Assembly (NCBI GenBank): GCA_902519445.1
Contig: CABYJR010000006.1
Coordinates: 1 to 33,850, forward strand
Direction: 5' to 3'
DNA: 33,850 bases
Origin: an uncultured Pelagibacteraceae bacterium
GTDB taxonomy: Bacteria; Pseudomonadota; Alphaproteobacteria; Pelagibacterales; Pelagibacteraceae
Position numbers and translations under genes: made by a program. The notes below the pieces were generated by a model, which ran no database searches, was not told the DNA's origin, and saw only the letters and a list, made by a program, of their open reading frames with translations. Shown here in pieces: positions 10,481 through 19,998 of the stretch. The stretch's first letter is position 1. The number at the start of each line of letters is the position of its first letter.

Positions 10481-10726
10481 ATGGACGATCAGATAAAACA
10501 AGAATTACAGTCAGCTGCTTTTGAGAGATTGATTCAACATCTACGAGAAAGAAAAGATGTTCAAAATCTAGATCTCATGAATCTTGCTGGATTTTGCAGA
10601 AATTGTTTATCAAAATGGTATAGAGAAGAAGCAGGAAAAAAAGGTATCGAAATTTCTGAACCTGATGCCAGGAAACATGTTTACGGCATGTCTTATGATG
10701 AATGGAAAAAAAAATACCAAAAATAA
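10481..10726 (+). CDS. DUF1244 family protein
   Basis: AFERLIQHLRERKDVQNLDLMNLAGFCRNCLSKWYREEAGKKGI...YGMSYDEWKKKYQ matches the DUF1244 pattern. Confidence 0.85.
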   Translation: MDDQIKQELQSAAFERLIQHLRERKDVQNLDLMNLAGFCRNCLSKWYREEAGKKGIEISEPDARKHVYGMSYDEWKKKYQK

Positions 10727-10729
10727 TAA

Positions 10730-10873
10730 CTAAATTATATATTCGTATTTATGAGTGTTTTCCATTTTAGAGTTCTTTGTATTTTTGATAATAGGAAGAA
10801 ACAAACCTAAAACATAAAAAAGAATAATAGCCAATGATACTATCAGCATAGCTCTAACGGCATTTATTTTCAT
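10730..10873 (-). CDS. Small single-TM membrane protein (47 aa), not in the supplied ORF track
   Basis: Hand translation: MKINAVRAMLIVSLAIILFYVLGLFLPIIKNTKNSKMENTHKYEYII*. Purine-rich SD (revcomp AAGGAGAAATAAATTATATG) lies over the end of moaB, ~6 nt before this start. Confidence 0.55.
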   Translation of the reverse strand: MKINAVRAMLIVSLAIILFYVLGLFLPIIKNTKNSKMENTHKYEYII

Positions 10874-10878
10874 ATAAT

Positions 10879-11379
10879 TTATTTCTCCTTAAGTCTCGGA
10901 AATAGTTCTACAAAATTGCAAGGTTTGTGATTAATATCAAGCTGAAATTTTAATATTTCATCCCAAGCATCAGTTACACCACCAGAAGATCCCGGTAAAG
11001 CAAAAATATATTTTCCATTAGCTAATACCGCACACGCACGTGATTGCATAGCTGAAGTTCCTATAGATTTGTAACTTAGTTCTCTAAACAATTCTCCAAA
11101 ACCTGGAATTTCTTTATCAGCTATTTCTTTTATTGCTTCTGGAGTTATATCTCTACCCGTTAATCCAGTTCCTCCAGTTGTTATTATTACATCTATATTA
11201 TCTTTTTTAAGCCAGTCAGATAAAACTTTTTTAATTAGTTTTTTTTCGTCTTTTACTAATTTCCTATCAATTAATTTATGATTTTGTTCATTTATTTTTT
11301 TTACTAAAATTGCGCCAGATTTATCTGTATCTAAGGTTCTGGTATCAGTAACAGTTAATAAAGCTATGTTTACTTGCAT
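10879..11379 (-). CDS. moaB: Molybdenum cofactor biosynthesis protein B
   Basis: NIALLTVTDTRTLDTDKSGAILVKKI, VIITTGGTGLTGRDITPEAI, FALPGSSGGVTDAWDEI. Confidence 0.92.
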   Translation of the reverse strand: MQVNIALLTVTDTRTLDTDKSGAILVKKINEQNHKLIDRKLVKDEKKLIKKVLSDWLKKDNIDVIITTGGTGLTGRDITPEAIKEIADKEIPGFGELFRELSYKSIGTSAMQSRACAVLANGKYIFALPGSSGGVTDAWDEILKFQLDINHKPCNFVELFPRLKEK

Positions 11380-11403
11380 GTTTCTATTATAGAATAAATA
11401 AAT

Positions 11404-12147
11404 ATGGCATTTCTAGCAATAATGTTCTTAGTCACAGCAACATTATACTCCAGCGTGGGTTTTGGGGGTGGCTCTACCTATTTAGCTTTACTTTTAATTT
11501 GGGGAATTCCATATTCCATATTTCCTATTATTGCTCTTTCTTGCAATATAATTGTTGTATCAGGCAATTGTTTTAATTACGTAAGAGCTGGAAATTTAAA
11601 TCTAAAATTACTATTACCTTACTTAATTGGATCAATTCCCCTAGCTTATATAGGCGGTTCATTACCTATAGAAAAAAAAATATTTGAAATATTATTATTT
11701 TCAATTTTATTGTTTGCTGGGTCATTGTTATTATTTAATTTTAAATCCTATGATGTTGTTAAGCAAAGTTATAGAAAAATTCCATTAACAATCTCTATTT
11801 TAATAGGAGGTATTATAGGATTTATTTCTGGTGTCGTGGGAATAGGAGGAGGAATATTTTTAAGCCCGATATTATTTCTATTAAAAAATGCAAAACCTAA
11901 ACATATAGTAACGACAGCCTCTTTATTTATTTTGATTAATTCAACTTTTGGAATTATAGGCCAATTAACAAAAAATGAGGTTTTATACCAAATAAAAGAT
12001 TACTGGTATTTACTAATAGCAGTTTTAATTGGAGGACAAATCGGTAACTTTTTAAACTTAAAAATCTTTCCAACTCGTGTTATGGCTCTTATAACTGCAT
12101 TGCTCGTTCTTTTTGTTGCAACGAGAATGGGAATTAAATTTATTTAA
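11404..12147 (+). CDS. TauE/SafE family sulfite exporter-like permease
   Basis: Polytopic; SSVGFGGGSTYLALLLIWGI and ISGVVGIGGGIFLSPILFLL duplicated glycine motifs typical of TauE/SafE. Confidence 0.88.
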   Translation: MAFLAIMFLVTATLYSSVGFGGGSTYLALLLIWGIPYSIFPIIALSCNIIVVSGNCFNYVRAGNLNLKLLLPYLIGSIPLAYIGGSLPIEKKIFEILLFSILLFAGSLLLFNFKSYDVVKQSYRKIPLTISILIGGIIGFISGVVGIGGGIFLSPILFLLKNAKPKHIVTTASLFILINSTFGIIGQLTKNEVLYQIKDYWYLLIAVLIGGQIGNFLNLKIFPTRVMALITALLVLFVATRMGIKFI

Positions 12148-12150
12148 AAT

Positions 12151-13161
12151 ATGAAAATTCTTTATTTAAAAACTGAAGATCCCGCTATTAGTCATTTAAA
12201 TTATAATGATTTTTTACATGATACTTTGCTAATTGGGTTAAGAAATAATTTTGGAAACAGCGTAGTTGATTATCCTGGAGCCTGGTACATGTATTCTAAG
12301 GAAAGAAAAAAAAGAATAAATAATAGTACAGAAAAAATTTGGGGAAATGCTTTTACCTTATATGACAGCTTGCAAAATTATGAATCAATAGATCGCGATG
12401 ATATAAAAAATAAAATTGAGAAAAATTTTTTTAATTTAATTATTTTTGGTTCATCAAGAGGAAAAAATTTATTTTTAGAGGAAGCTATCAAATCAAGATC
12501 AAAAATCGCTTTTATTGATACTTCTGACGATGGATATATAGACAAAAGCAAGACGAACAAAGGAATTTATTTTAAAAGAGAATTATATAGTATTGAAAAA
12601 AATGTTTATCCAATTCATTTTGCAATACCCAAAAAAAAAATTATTCCCACTGTAAATTTAAATCCTAAAAATATTTTAAGTCCTCTTGTACCAGGAAAAA
12701 TGGAAACATATATATATGATAAGGAAAATACTTATTATGAAATGTATCAAAATAGTATATTTTCGCTTACTTATAAAAAAAATGGATGGGACTGTCTAAG
12801 ACATTATGAAATTTTAGCAAATGGCAGTATACCGCTTTTTATTAAATTAGACGATTGTCCAGAAAATACACTTACTAGTTTGCCAAAAAAAGATCTTTTA
12901 AAATTTTATAACTTGTATAATAAAGTCCTAAATTATTATAACCCTTTGAAAATTTATAAAAAAAGATTTCGCGATATAAGTAAATTTTACTATTATGGAA
13001 AATATTTTTTTAAAAGATTGCCTTCACCTGAATCCTTTATGAAAAAAAATCAAGAAGTAAATCAGATTAGAAATTATTTATTGGAATATACAAAAAATAA
13101 TCTTACCTCTGAAAAATTAGCAGAGTACGTAATAAATACGTCGAATATTTTTTTTAAGTAA
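12151..13161 (+). CDS. Uncharacterised protein, weakly exostosin/glycosyltransferase-like
   Basis: 336 aa ORF; SLTYKKNGWDCLRHYEILANGSIPLFIKLDDCPENTLTSLPKKDL resembles exostosin-like GT segments; sits at the edge of the glycan island. Confidence 0.45.
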   Translation: MKILYLKTEDPAISHLNYNDFLHDTLLIGLRNNFGNSVVDYPGAWYMYSKERKKRINNSTEKIWGNAFTLYDSLQNYESIDRDDIKNKIEKNFFNLIIFGSSRGKNLFLEEAIKSRSKIAFIDTSDDGYIDKSKTNKGIYFKRELYSIEKNVYPIHFAIPKKKIIPTVNLNPKNILSPLVPGKMETYIYDKENTYYEMYQNSIFSLTYKKNGWDCLRHYEILANGSIPLFIKLDDCPENTLTSLPKKDLLKFYNLYNKVLNYYNPLKIYKKRFRDISKFYYYGKYFFKRLPSPESFMKKNQEVNQIRNYLLEYTKNNLTSEKLAEYVINTSNIFFK

Positions 13162-13181
13162 GTAGTTCTTTATTATAATTT

Positions 13182-13997
13182 TTAATAGTCGTGTATAGTA
13201 GGATACATTCTCAAAGTAAAAGGCATTTTAATCGGATTGATATATTTATTTACCTTGTTTGAAATCATAAATTTTCCCATTCTTGCATGAGATAAATATT
13301 GAGTTTTATAATTTTCTTCAAACCAGTAAGAAGCATATCTTTCAATTAAATAAGCAGGCAGTCTCATGTTATAATCATGACAAAGATTATTTTTCATACA
13401 ATAATCGTAATATTTTTCTAATAATGGGAAAGCAATTCCACAAAATTTTTTAAATAAACTAACTTTTGTAATAAAAAGGGGAGGGACACTAAGTTTATTA
13501 CCATAAAGATATTTTTTAAATTTTTCTCTTTCATCATTTTCTAAAAAATTAATACAATCTTCTAAAATATTTACTTTGTGGACTTTATTGAATTGTTGAT
13601 AAATTGTTTCATCCTTAAAAATTATTGGCTGAACCAAAATGACATCACAATTTGTAAAAATTTTATTATCAACTTTTAATAAACTTGAATATAAACTTCT
13701 TATAGAAAATTTTTGTTTTTTATAATAAAGATTATTAAGCCACAACTTTCTATATTCGCAAGTACCAACCCAATCTTCATCAGCCATATCTTTTAATTGG
13801 TTTTTCCAAATCCAATAAATACCTGTATACTGTCCATAATATTTATTTAAGTTTGCAATATTTTCTCCATTTTTTTCTGTAAGCCAGTGGTCTGGATATT
13901 TTTCAGTACCAAGTCCTAATGGTTTTATATAGGTGGGCAATTTATCAATAAGATTGTAATATTTTAATGATAAACAAAACAGATTTAAATTTGGCAT
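13182..13997 (-). CDS. DUF4422-like (putative glycosyltransferase) protein
   Basis: NKYYGQYTGIYWIWKNQLKDMADEDWVGTCEYRKLW resembles the DUF4422 'N..Y.E.tg.YW.WKN...vG..hYRr' pattern; paralogous to 20126..20956. Confidence 0.6.
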   Translation of the reverse strand: MPNLNLFCLSLKYYNLIDKLPTYIKPLGLGTEKYPDHWLTEKNGENIANLNKYYGQYTGIYWIWKNQLKDMADEDWVGTCEYRKLWLNNLYYKKQKFSIRSLYSSLLKVDNKIFTNCDVILVQPIIFKDETIYQQFNKVHKVNILEDCINFLENDEREKFKKYLYGNKLSVPPLFITKVSLFKKFCGIAFPLLEKYYDYCMKNNLCHDYNMRLPAYLIERYASYWFEENYKTQYLSHARMGKFMISNKVNKYINPIKMPFTLRMYPTIHDY

Positions 13998-14045
13998 AAA
14001 TGTTATTTAATAATTTTGAGCTTAGTTTATTGTTGAAGAAATTTT

Positions 14046-14585
14046 CTAACTATTTTTCATATGTAATTTTTTATATTCATAAAATGATAAAGCCATCTTA
14101 TCTCTTTTAGAAACAATTGGTTTTTTAATAGGCCATTTTATTTTCAAATCTTTGTCATTCCAGACTAAACTTACCTCATGTTTTGGGGACCTATAGTTTG
14201 TAATATTATAATTTACAATATTTTCTTTCTTTAGAGCCAGAAAACCATGTGCAAAACCAGCAGGAAGAAATACAGATTTATTGTTATCAGCGGATAAAAT
14301 AACTTTAAAATGTTTTCCAAAAGTTTTAGATCCTTTTCTAAGATCAAGAGCTACATCTAAAATTGCACCTTTCAGAACAGATACATATTTTGCTTGTTTA
14401 AATTTTGTTTGTATGTGGAAACCCCTAATAACATTTTTTTTAGAGCAAGAAACAATATTAAAAATAAAATCATCATTTTTAAAAAGTTTTTGTTTAAAGA
14501 TTTCTTTTAATAAACCTCTATTGTCTCTATAAATTTTAGATTGAACTATTTTTAATCCTGATATGTAAGTAGATGTTACTTTCAT
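14046..14585 (-). CDS. rfbC: dTDP-4-dehydro-6-deoxysugar 3,5-epimerase (RmlC-like)
   Basis: NVIRGFHIQTKFKQAKYVSVLKGAILDVALDLRKGSKTFGKHFKVILSADNNKSVFLPAGFAHGFLAL is the RmlC cupin signature. Confidence 0.9.
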   Translation of the reverse strand: MKVTSTYISGLKIVQSKIYRDNRGLLKEIFKQKLFKNDDFIFNIVSCSKKNVIRGFHIQTKFKQAKYVSVLKGAILDVALDLRKGSKTFGKHFKVILSADNNKSVFLPAGFAHGFLALKKENIVNYNITNYRSPKHEVSLVWNDKDLKIKWPIKKPIVSKRDKMALSFYEYKKLHMKNS

Positions 14586-14594
14586 TTTAATAAA

Positions 14595-15410
14595 TTATTT
14601 TTTATAGTTTATAATGAGATGATTTAATAAATCAATTAAATTATTCCTTGGTTTGAAATTAAATTCATTTACAATTCTTTTTATATTTATTTTAGGTTCT
14701 TTCACGATATTTGAGCTATTTGTATAATTAATTTTACAATTTGTTATTTTTTTTATTTCTTTTAAAATTTTAAATAGTTCAATGTTTTTGCCTGAAGCTA
14801 CATTATATAGTCTATGTTTGCCCTTTTTAATAATTTTTAGCAATACATCAAAAGCATCATTTACGTAAATAAAATCTTTTGTAGAATTTTTGTTTATATA
14901 AAGATCTATTTTTTTATTTTTAATTGAATTTCTAATCCAAGTAGGAAGTAAATAAGCTTGATTAGTAAAGTTATCCCCAAACAAATTCGACATTCTAATA
15001 ACTTTTATATTTTTATTATTTAATGTAAGACACAAATTTTCAGCAGCAATTTTTAAGGAGTTATAAAGAAAATTTTTGTTATTAGAATTTATATTAATCG
15101 GATCGTCTTCGCTAGTTTTTCCTTCTTTATTGGCAAAATAAAGTCTTGTTGTAGATAAAAGAGTAAAACTATCAAATTTATTATTAAAAATAATTTCACG
15201 CACTAAACCTAAGTTTGCATCGTAGGTAACCTTCGGGTCCTTCAACCAATTTTGATTACCTATACAATAAATTACATTATGAAGATTTTTTTTAAATATA
15301 TATTTCCCTTTTTTAGGGATAAACACCTTGCACTTTCTTTTCTTTAAAAAGATTGAAATATTAGTGCCGACAAAACCTTGGCCAAATACAGTAAATGAAT
15401 TTTTTCTCAT
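14595..15410 (-). CDS. NAD(P)-dependent epimerase/dehydratase (extended SDR; candidate 4-ketoreductase)
   Basis: TVFGQGFVGTNISIFLKK Rossmann start, FLYNSLKIAAENLCL (YxxxK), NVASGKNIELF. Confidence 0.75.
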   Translation of the reverse strand: MRKNSFTVFGQGFVGTNISIFLKKRKCKVFIPKKGKYIFKKNLHNVIYCIGNQNWLKDPKVTYDANLGLVREIIFNNKFDSFTLLSTTRLYFANKEGKTSEDDPININSNNKNFLYNSLKIAAENLCLTLNNKNIKVIRMSNLFGDNFTNQAYLLPTWIRNSIKNKKIDLYINKNSTKDFIYVNDAFDVLLKIIKKGKHRLYNVASGKNIELFKILKEIKKITNCKINYTNSSNIVKEPKINIKRIVNEFNFKPRNNLIDLLNHLIINYKK

Positions 15411-16321
15411 TTTATTAATTTTTCTCTAAATTTTGCATCTTCCAAAATTGTTTTATAATAAAAATGGAATTTTTTTTTATTATAGGAATATCTAATTTGT
15501 TTAAAAAAATTTTCAAATATGTCGCATTTTTTAATTTTATTTATATATAAAGAATTATTTTGTTTAATTATAATCTTCAAGTTTTTATTAGATGGAGGAG
15601 AAAATGTGTTATTAAGTTCAATATGCTTATTTTTAGAGTATAAAACCATGTTATTTTTATATTCTCCACCAAAGCAAAACGAGCCAAAGTAATAATTTTT
15701 TTGAAACTTACAAAAGACTTTGAATGAAATTATTAATCCTCGCTTATTTTTATTTAGACATGTATGCATTTTAAGTAATTTTCCAGATCCCAATAATCTT
15801 GCAGTTGCCGCTGCATATGGACTCATATCCATAAGGCAACCACCAGAAAGTTTTTTTGACATACGAAATGAACTTTTTTTTGGCATTGGAATAGTAAAGT
15901 TTGTATTTATAATTTTTATATTTTTTTTACCATTTAAAGATTTTAATGCTTGATTGAATTGCGTATGATAATTATAAAAAGTTGCTTCAGCTATTAATTT
16001 TTTTTTTCTTTTTGCAATCTTTACAAGATTTTTAGCTTGTGAATAATTTTCAGAAATAGGTTTATCAACGATGACATGGTAATTTTTATTTAAAGCTTTT
16101 TTGGCCCAATAGTAATGTAATGAATTTGGCAAGGAAATATAAACCAAATCTGCATTTGAATTACTAAGAGCATAACTATAATTTCTAAACCAACTAAAAG
16201 CTTTCTTTTCTTTATTTACTGATGATTTTGAAGCTATACAAAATTTAATATTTTTCTTAATCAGAACGTTAAGTATTCTTTTTTTAAATATGCTTGAATA
16301 GCCTAATATTAAAATTTTCAA
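15407..16321 (-). CDS. Gfo/Idh/MocA family oxidoreductase (candidate NDP-sugar 3-ketoreductase)
   Basis: ADLVYISLPNSLHYYWAKKALNKNYHVIVDKPISENYSQAKNLV (EKP/DKP motif), GGCLMDMSPYAAATARLLG. Confidence 0.85.
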   Translation of the reverse strand: MKILILGYSSIFKKRILNVLIKKNIKFCIASKSSVNKEKKAFSWFRNYSYALSNSNADLVYISLPNSLHYYWAKKALNKNYHVIVDKPISENYSQAKNLVKIAKRKKKLIAEATFYNYHTQFNQALKSLNGKKNIKIINTNFTIPMPKKSSFRMSKKLSGGCLMDMSPYAAATARLLGSGKLLKMHTCLNKNKRGLIISFKVFCKFQKNYYFGSFCFGGEYKNNMVLYSKNKHIELNNTFSPPSNKNLKIIIKQNNSLYINKIKKCDIFENFFKQIRYSYNKKKFHFYYKTILEDAKFREKLIK

Positions 16322-16340
16322 TTTATTATACTCCTATTGC

Positions 16341-17624
16341 TTAAATAATCTTATTAAAGTTATAGCACGCAAAGCAGAGTCGCGCTTCAATATCCAAGGA
16401 ACCTTTTTTAATTAAATCTATCATCTGATTTTGACTTATCCATTTATAACCTTTATCAATTTTAATTTTTTGCTGGTCCTTGAGCTGGACAACCATATAT
16501 CTTATTTGTGATTGGTAAAATCGACCACCTTCGTGTGATTGGATTGCATCATACTTTATAGTTGATTTATTTTTTTTAAAAAAAAATGTTTTCAAAATAA
16601 ATTTACTTTTGGCTGATAAATTATTATTTTTTTTATAATTTTCTACATTTGAGGTTTTTACAGTACACGTAAGACTTCCAGATTTATAACCAGGTTCGAC
16701 AATAAATTTGACTAAATAATGTGTTGTAGAATTAATTTTTTTAACTAAAAATCCAGCGAAGTGCAGGCTACTATTTTTTATTAGAGGTTGGTTCCAATAG
16801 TTAACTTCTCGTGATTTGGCCGATACTTTAACACCGATGATAGAAAAATAGGATTTGTTTTTATGAAATATATTTTTATTAGTTAAAACCCAATTTTTCA
16901 TATGACTTAATTTTATTTTGTTAACTTTTATGTAATATTTTTTATTCATATGAGTTAACCAATTATTAATTTGTTTTATAGAATTTATAGGCATGTCAAA
17001 GATGTTTTTTTTTATGGAGCAAGAAAAAACTGATAAAGTATCCATATTAAGAATATTTCTTTTTCTAATCATAGAGATTAGGTGTCTTTTTTTAATCCAT
17101 TTATAATTTTCAGAAAATTTAATATTTTTGTTAATGTTTAATAAAATATTCGTATTTTTTTTTAAACGGTATATAAAACCTTGTTCGGTTTGCTTTGAAT
17201 AGACTAGCCATTTAGTTTTATTTAAAAAAAAATTAAGGTGTTTTATTTTTTTTCCTCCATGTACTCTCGTGTAATTACTCTTTGTAGCTTGTACGGTAGG
17301 TGAAATTTGCAGTTTATTTATATTACCTGGCTCCACATTGGCTCTCATTAGATACTCAGGTTCGGCATTTTTATTTCTTCTAATAATTCCTAAAATTCCA
17401 TTATCCTTTTGATAAATTATAGGCTGATCCCAAGTGTATCGTTTGTAGAAATTGGATATTACTCTTAATCCTATTATGCTAAAAAATTTTTTACTATCGT
17501 GATATATTTTTTCTGGCTTGTATTTCCATGAAATTAATTCAGAAATTTTTTTTTCTTTTATAATAATTTTCTGTCTTTTTTTTTGATTCTTCAACCAAGT
17601 ATAAATTTGTTTAAGATTAGACAT
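16341..17624 (-). CDS. NDP-hexose 2,3-dehydratase family protein (two internal repeats)
   Basis: Two related halves: ISWKYKPEKIYHDSKKFFSIIGLRVISNFYKRYTWDQPII...EYLMRANVEPGNINKLQISPTVQAT and LTNKNIFHKNKSYFSIIGVKVSAKSREVNYWNQPLI...HYLVKFIVEPGYKSGSLTCTVKTS, as in EvaA/SpnO-type enzymes. Confidence 0.85.
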   Translation of the reverse strand: MSNLKQIYTWLKNQKKRQKIIIKEKKISELISWKYKPEKIYHDSKKFFSIIGLRVISNFYKRYTWDQPIIYQKDNGILGIIRRNKNAEPEYLMRANVEPGNINKLQISPTVQATKSNYTRVHGGKKIKHLNFFLNKTKWLVYSKQTEQGFIYRLKKNTNILLNINKNIKFSENYKWIKKRHLISMIRKRNILNMDTLSVFSCSIKKNIFDMPINSIKQINNWLTHMNKKYYIKVNKIKLSHMKNWVLTNKNIFHKNKSYFSIIGVKVSAKSREVNYWNQPLIKNSSLHFAGFLVKKINSTTHYLVKFIVEPGYKSGSLTCTVKTSNVENYKKNNNLSAKSKFILKTFFFKKNKSTIKYDAIQSHEGGRFYQSQIRYMVVQLKDQQKIKIDKGYKWISQNQMIDLIKKGSLDIEARLCFACYNFNKII

Positions 17625-17681
17625 TTTGTTTTTATGATGATATTAATAATAAACTTTTAGCCTCAAAAAGAAATAAAAGAA

Positions 17682-18956
17682 ATGAAAAAAAGTATTATTA
17701 AGTCTATAGCGTTATTTCTTATTATATTAATTAGTATATTTGTTGGATATGAAAACCCAGAATTAATTGAATCTACTAAATCAATATTTAAAGCTGAAGA
17801 AAAAACCTTTGAGATAGATGAAGAAAAAATAGAAGAAATTGATACCGATAGTGAAGAAAAGGAATTTCATATAGAGGCAGAAATTAAAGCTAATTCATTT
17901 TCTTTAAAATTATTAAAAGTTAAGACATTACCAGATCAATCAGCTTCACTTTTTATTTCAAAAAATACAAATGGTGAAGAAAAATTTAAATTTTTTACTC
18001 AGGATGGATTTTTAATTCTTGAAAATAATAAAGTTAAAATAAATCTTCCTTCATCTTATTATGATAAAAATATAGATTCATTTTATCCATCATCACTTCA
18101 GGGCGGAGTCAAAAGTGTTATTTTTGTAAATGATGAATATTTTGCATTAATTTCTTCTAAAAAAGATGATTGTAAATACGCTTCCCTAATTAGTTTAAAA
18201 AATAAAAAAGAGATACTAAAAAGTGAATGTTTGCCAGATTCTGGTAAAATTGATTTTGCTGGATTAGGCTCAGCATATTTGATTTTAGAAGACAATTTAT
18301 TATTATCTATTGGTGCGCCTGAAAATAGTTCACAAGTAATATCAGAATTGGCTCAAAATAAAGATTCAATTTTTGGAAAAATACTAAATATAGAAATTAA
18401 TTCTCTTTCAAGCAAAGACGATGCAAATATTAAATATAATTTTTTTTCAATAGGACATAGAAATCCGCAAGGTCTTGCTTTATTAGAAGGGGATATATTT
18501 TCTCTTGAACATGGGCCTCAAGGAGGAGATGAATTAAACAAAATTCTTAAAGGTAAAAATTATGGTTGGCCAATGGCATCTTATGGAACTAAATATAATT
18601 ATGGAAAAAGTTATTCTACAGATCATACACAGTCAAATTTTCAAGCACCAATTTATTTTTTTAATCCAGCTATAGCCCCATCATCCCTTAGCAAATGCCC
18701 CAAAAATTTATCTGATTATTATAAAAACAATAATTGCTTAATGGGTTTAAGTTTAGCCGGGCAATCAATTTTAATTTTTTTATTAGATAAAGAAAATAAT
18801 AAAGTTTTAAGTGTTGAAAAAATTTTTATAGGGAAAAGGTTAAGACATTTTGGAGTTAAAGAATCTGGAGATTTATTTATAAGTAATGAAAATTATTTTT
18901 ATATTACTGCTGATAGAGACGGCGTATACAAAGTAAAGTTTGATAAATTTCGTTAA
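17682..18956 (+). CDS. Membrane-anchored glucose/sorbosone dehydrogenase-like beta-propeller, paralogue of 2025..3272
   Basis: [48 protein letters not shown]-terminal TM followed by ENPELIE, as in the first copy (ENPEFVE). Confidence 0.75.
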   Translation: MKKSIIKSIALFLIILISIFVGYENPELIESTKSIFKAEEKTFEIDEEKIEEIDTDSEEKEFHIEAEIKANSFSLKLLKVKTLPDQSASLFISKNTNGEEKFKFFTQDGFLILENNKVKINLPSSYYDKNIDSFYPSSLQGGVKSVIFVNDEYFALISSKKDDCKYASLISLKNKKEILKSECLPDSGKIDFAGLGSAYLILEDNLLLSIGAPENSSQVISELAQNKDSIFGKILNIEINSLSSKDDANIKYNFFSIGHRNPQGLALLEGDIFSLEHGPQGGDELNKILKGKNYGWPMASYGTKYNYGKSYSTDHTQSNFQAPIYFFNPAIAPSSLSKCPKNLSDYYKNNNCLMGLSLAGQSILIFLLDKENNKVLSVEKIFIGKRLRHFGVKESGDLFISNENYFYITADRDGVYKVKFDKFR

Positions 18957-19847
18957 TTAAACAATCAGTAAATCAGTATGTTTTCCTTCAATTAAATTTA
19001 CTTTATCTATTAATGCAATGAGATTTTTCTTATTAAATTTTTGTTTTTTACTATTATCACGTAGATCGTAAAAAAATTTATAGTTTTTAAATACTATATC
19101 AAATTTCTTAATCCAATTTTTATTTAATAATGATGGATAAAATTCAAACACAATAGGTATTTTTTTTTTTATTGTCTTTCTCGCCCCTAAAAAGATGTTA
19201 GGTTCATGTCCCTCAACATCCATAAAAATTAAAGTATTATTTTTATTAAGATTATAAGTATAATTATCTAATATATCACTTTTGACCATTTCAGTATTCT
19301 TTTTTTTATTTGTTGAGATATAATTTCCACCAATATTGCCTTTTTTTATTGCAAGATGTAAATTTGTTTTTTTATTACTAATTGCTAGATTATAAGCTTT
19401 AATTTTATCATCGACTCCATTTAAAAAAATATTTGATTGAAGAAGTTTAAAAGTTTTCTTTGTTGGTTCAAAAACAATTGAATTTTTAAACTTATTTTCT
19501 TTAATTGCTGGAATACATGTTGAGCCTATATGAGCTCCAATATTAACAAGTGTTGATTTAGAATGATTTCTTCCAACCAATTTTATTGCTTTTTTTAAAA
19601 TTGAATAGTCAAAATTTTTGTCGATAAAAAGTTTTAATGAAATCCAGTCTCTACTACCTAAAAGATATTTAATATCTTTATTATTCGAAAATAATATTTC
19701 ATTTTTTCCGGTTGTGTAATAAATGGCACTACGAATTGCTTTTAGAAGAGTAATGTTTTTTGTATTATTTTTATATATTAAAATTTTTTTAATTAGAGAT
19801 TCAATTATTCTGTAATATCTTTTTTTTAAATATTTTGAGTAAAGCAT
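18957..19847 (-). CDS. FkbM family methyltransferase
   Basis: STLVNIGAHIGSTCIPAI, SIVFEPTKKTFKLLQSNIFLNGV, TLIFMDVEGHEPNIFLGARKTI. Confidence 0.85.
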   Translation of the reverse strand: MLYSKYLKKRYYRIIESLIKKILIYKNNTKNITLLKAIRSAIYYTTGKNEILFSNNKDIKYLLGSRDWISLKLFIDKNFDYSILKKAIKLVGRNHSKSTLVNIGAHIGSTCIPAIKENKFKNSIVFEPTKKTFKLLQSNIFLNGVDDKIKAYNLAISNKKTNLHLAIKKGNIGGNYISTNKKKNTEMVKSDILDNYTYNLNKNNTLIFMDVEGHEPNIFLGARKTIKKKIPIVFEFYPSLLNKNWIKKFDIVFKNYKFFYDLRDNSKKQKFNKKNLIALIDKVNLIEGKHTDLLIV

Positions 19848-19998
19848 CTTTTTTTAATTACATTAAATATTAGCAAAAAATTTATAGAGAGTCAGTATCA
19901 TAGAATTTTACGAGATCATACTTATCGAATCAGTTTTTGCTATGCTTTGTGATATTAAAAAAACTGGACGCAGAATCCATGATAGGATAAAAAGAGAC

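Noticed and set aside
16341-17624. Internal similarity of the two halves as a novel tandem duplication
   Set aside because: Internal duplication is a known property of the NDP-hexose 2,3-dehydratase family, so not new in itself.
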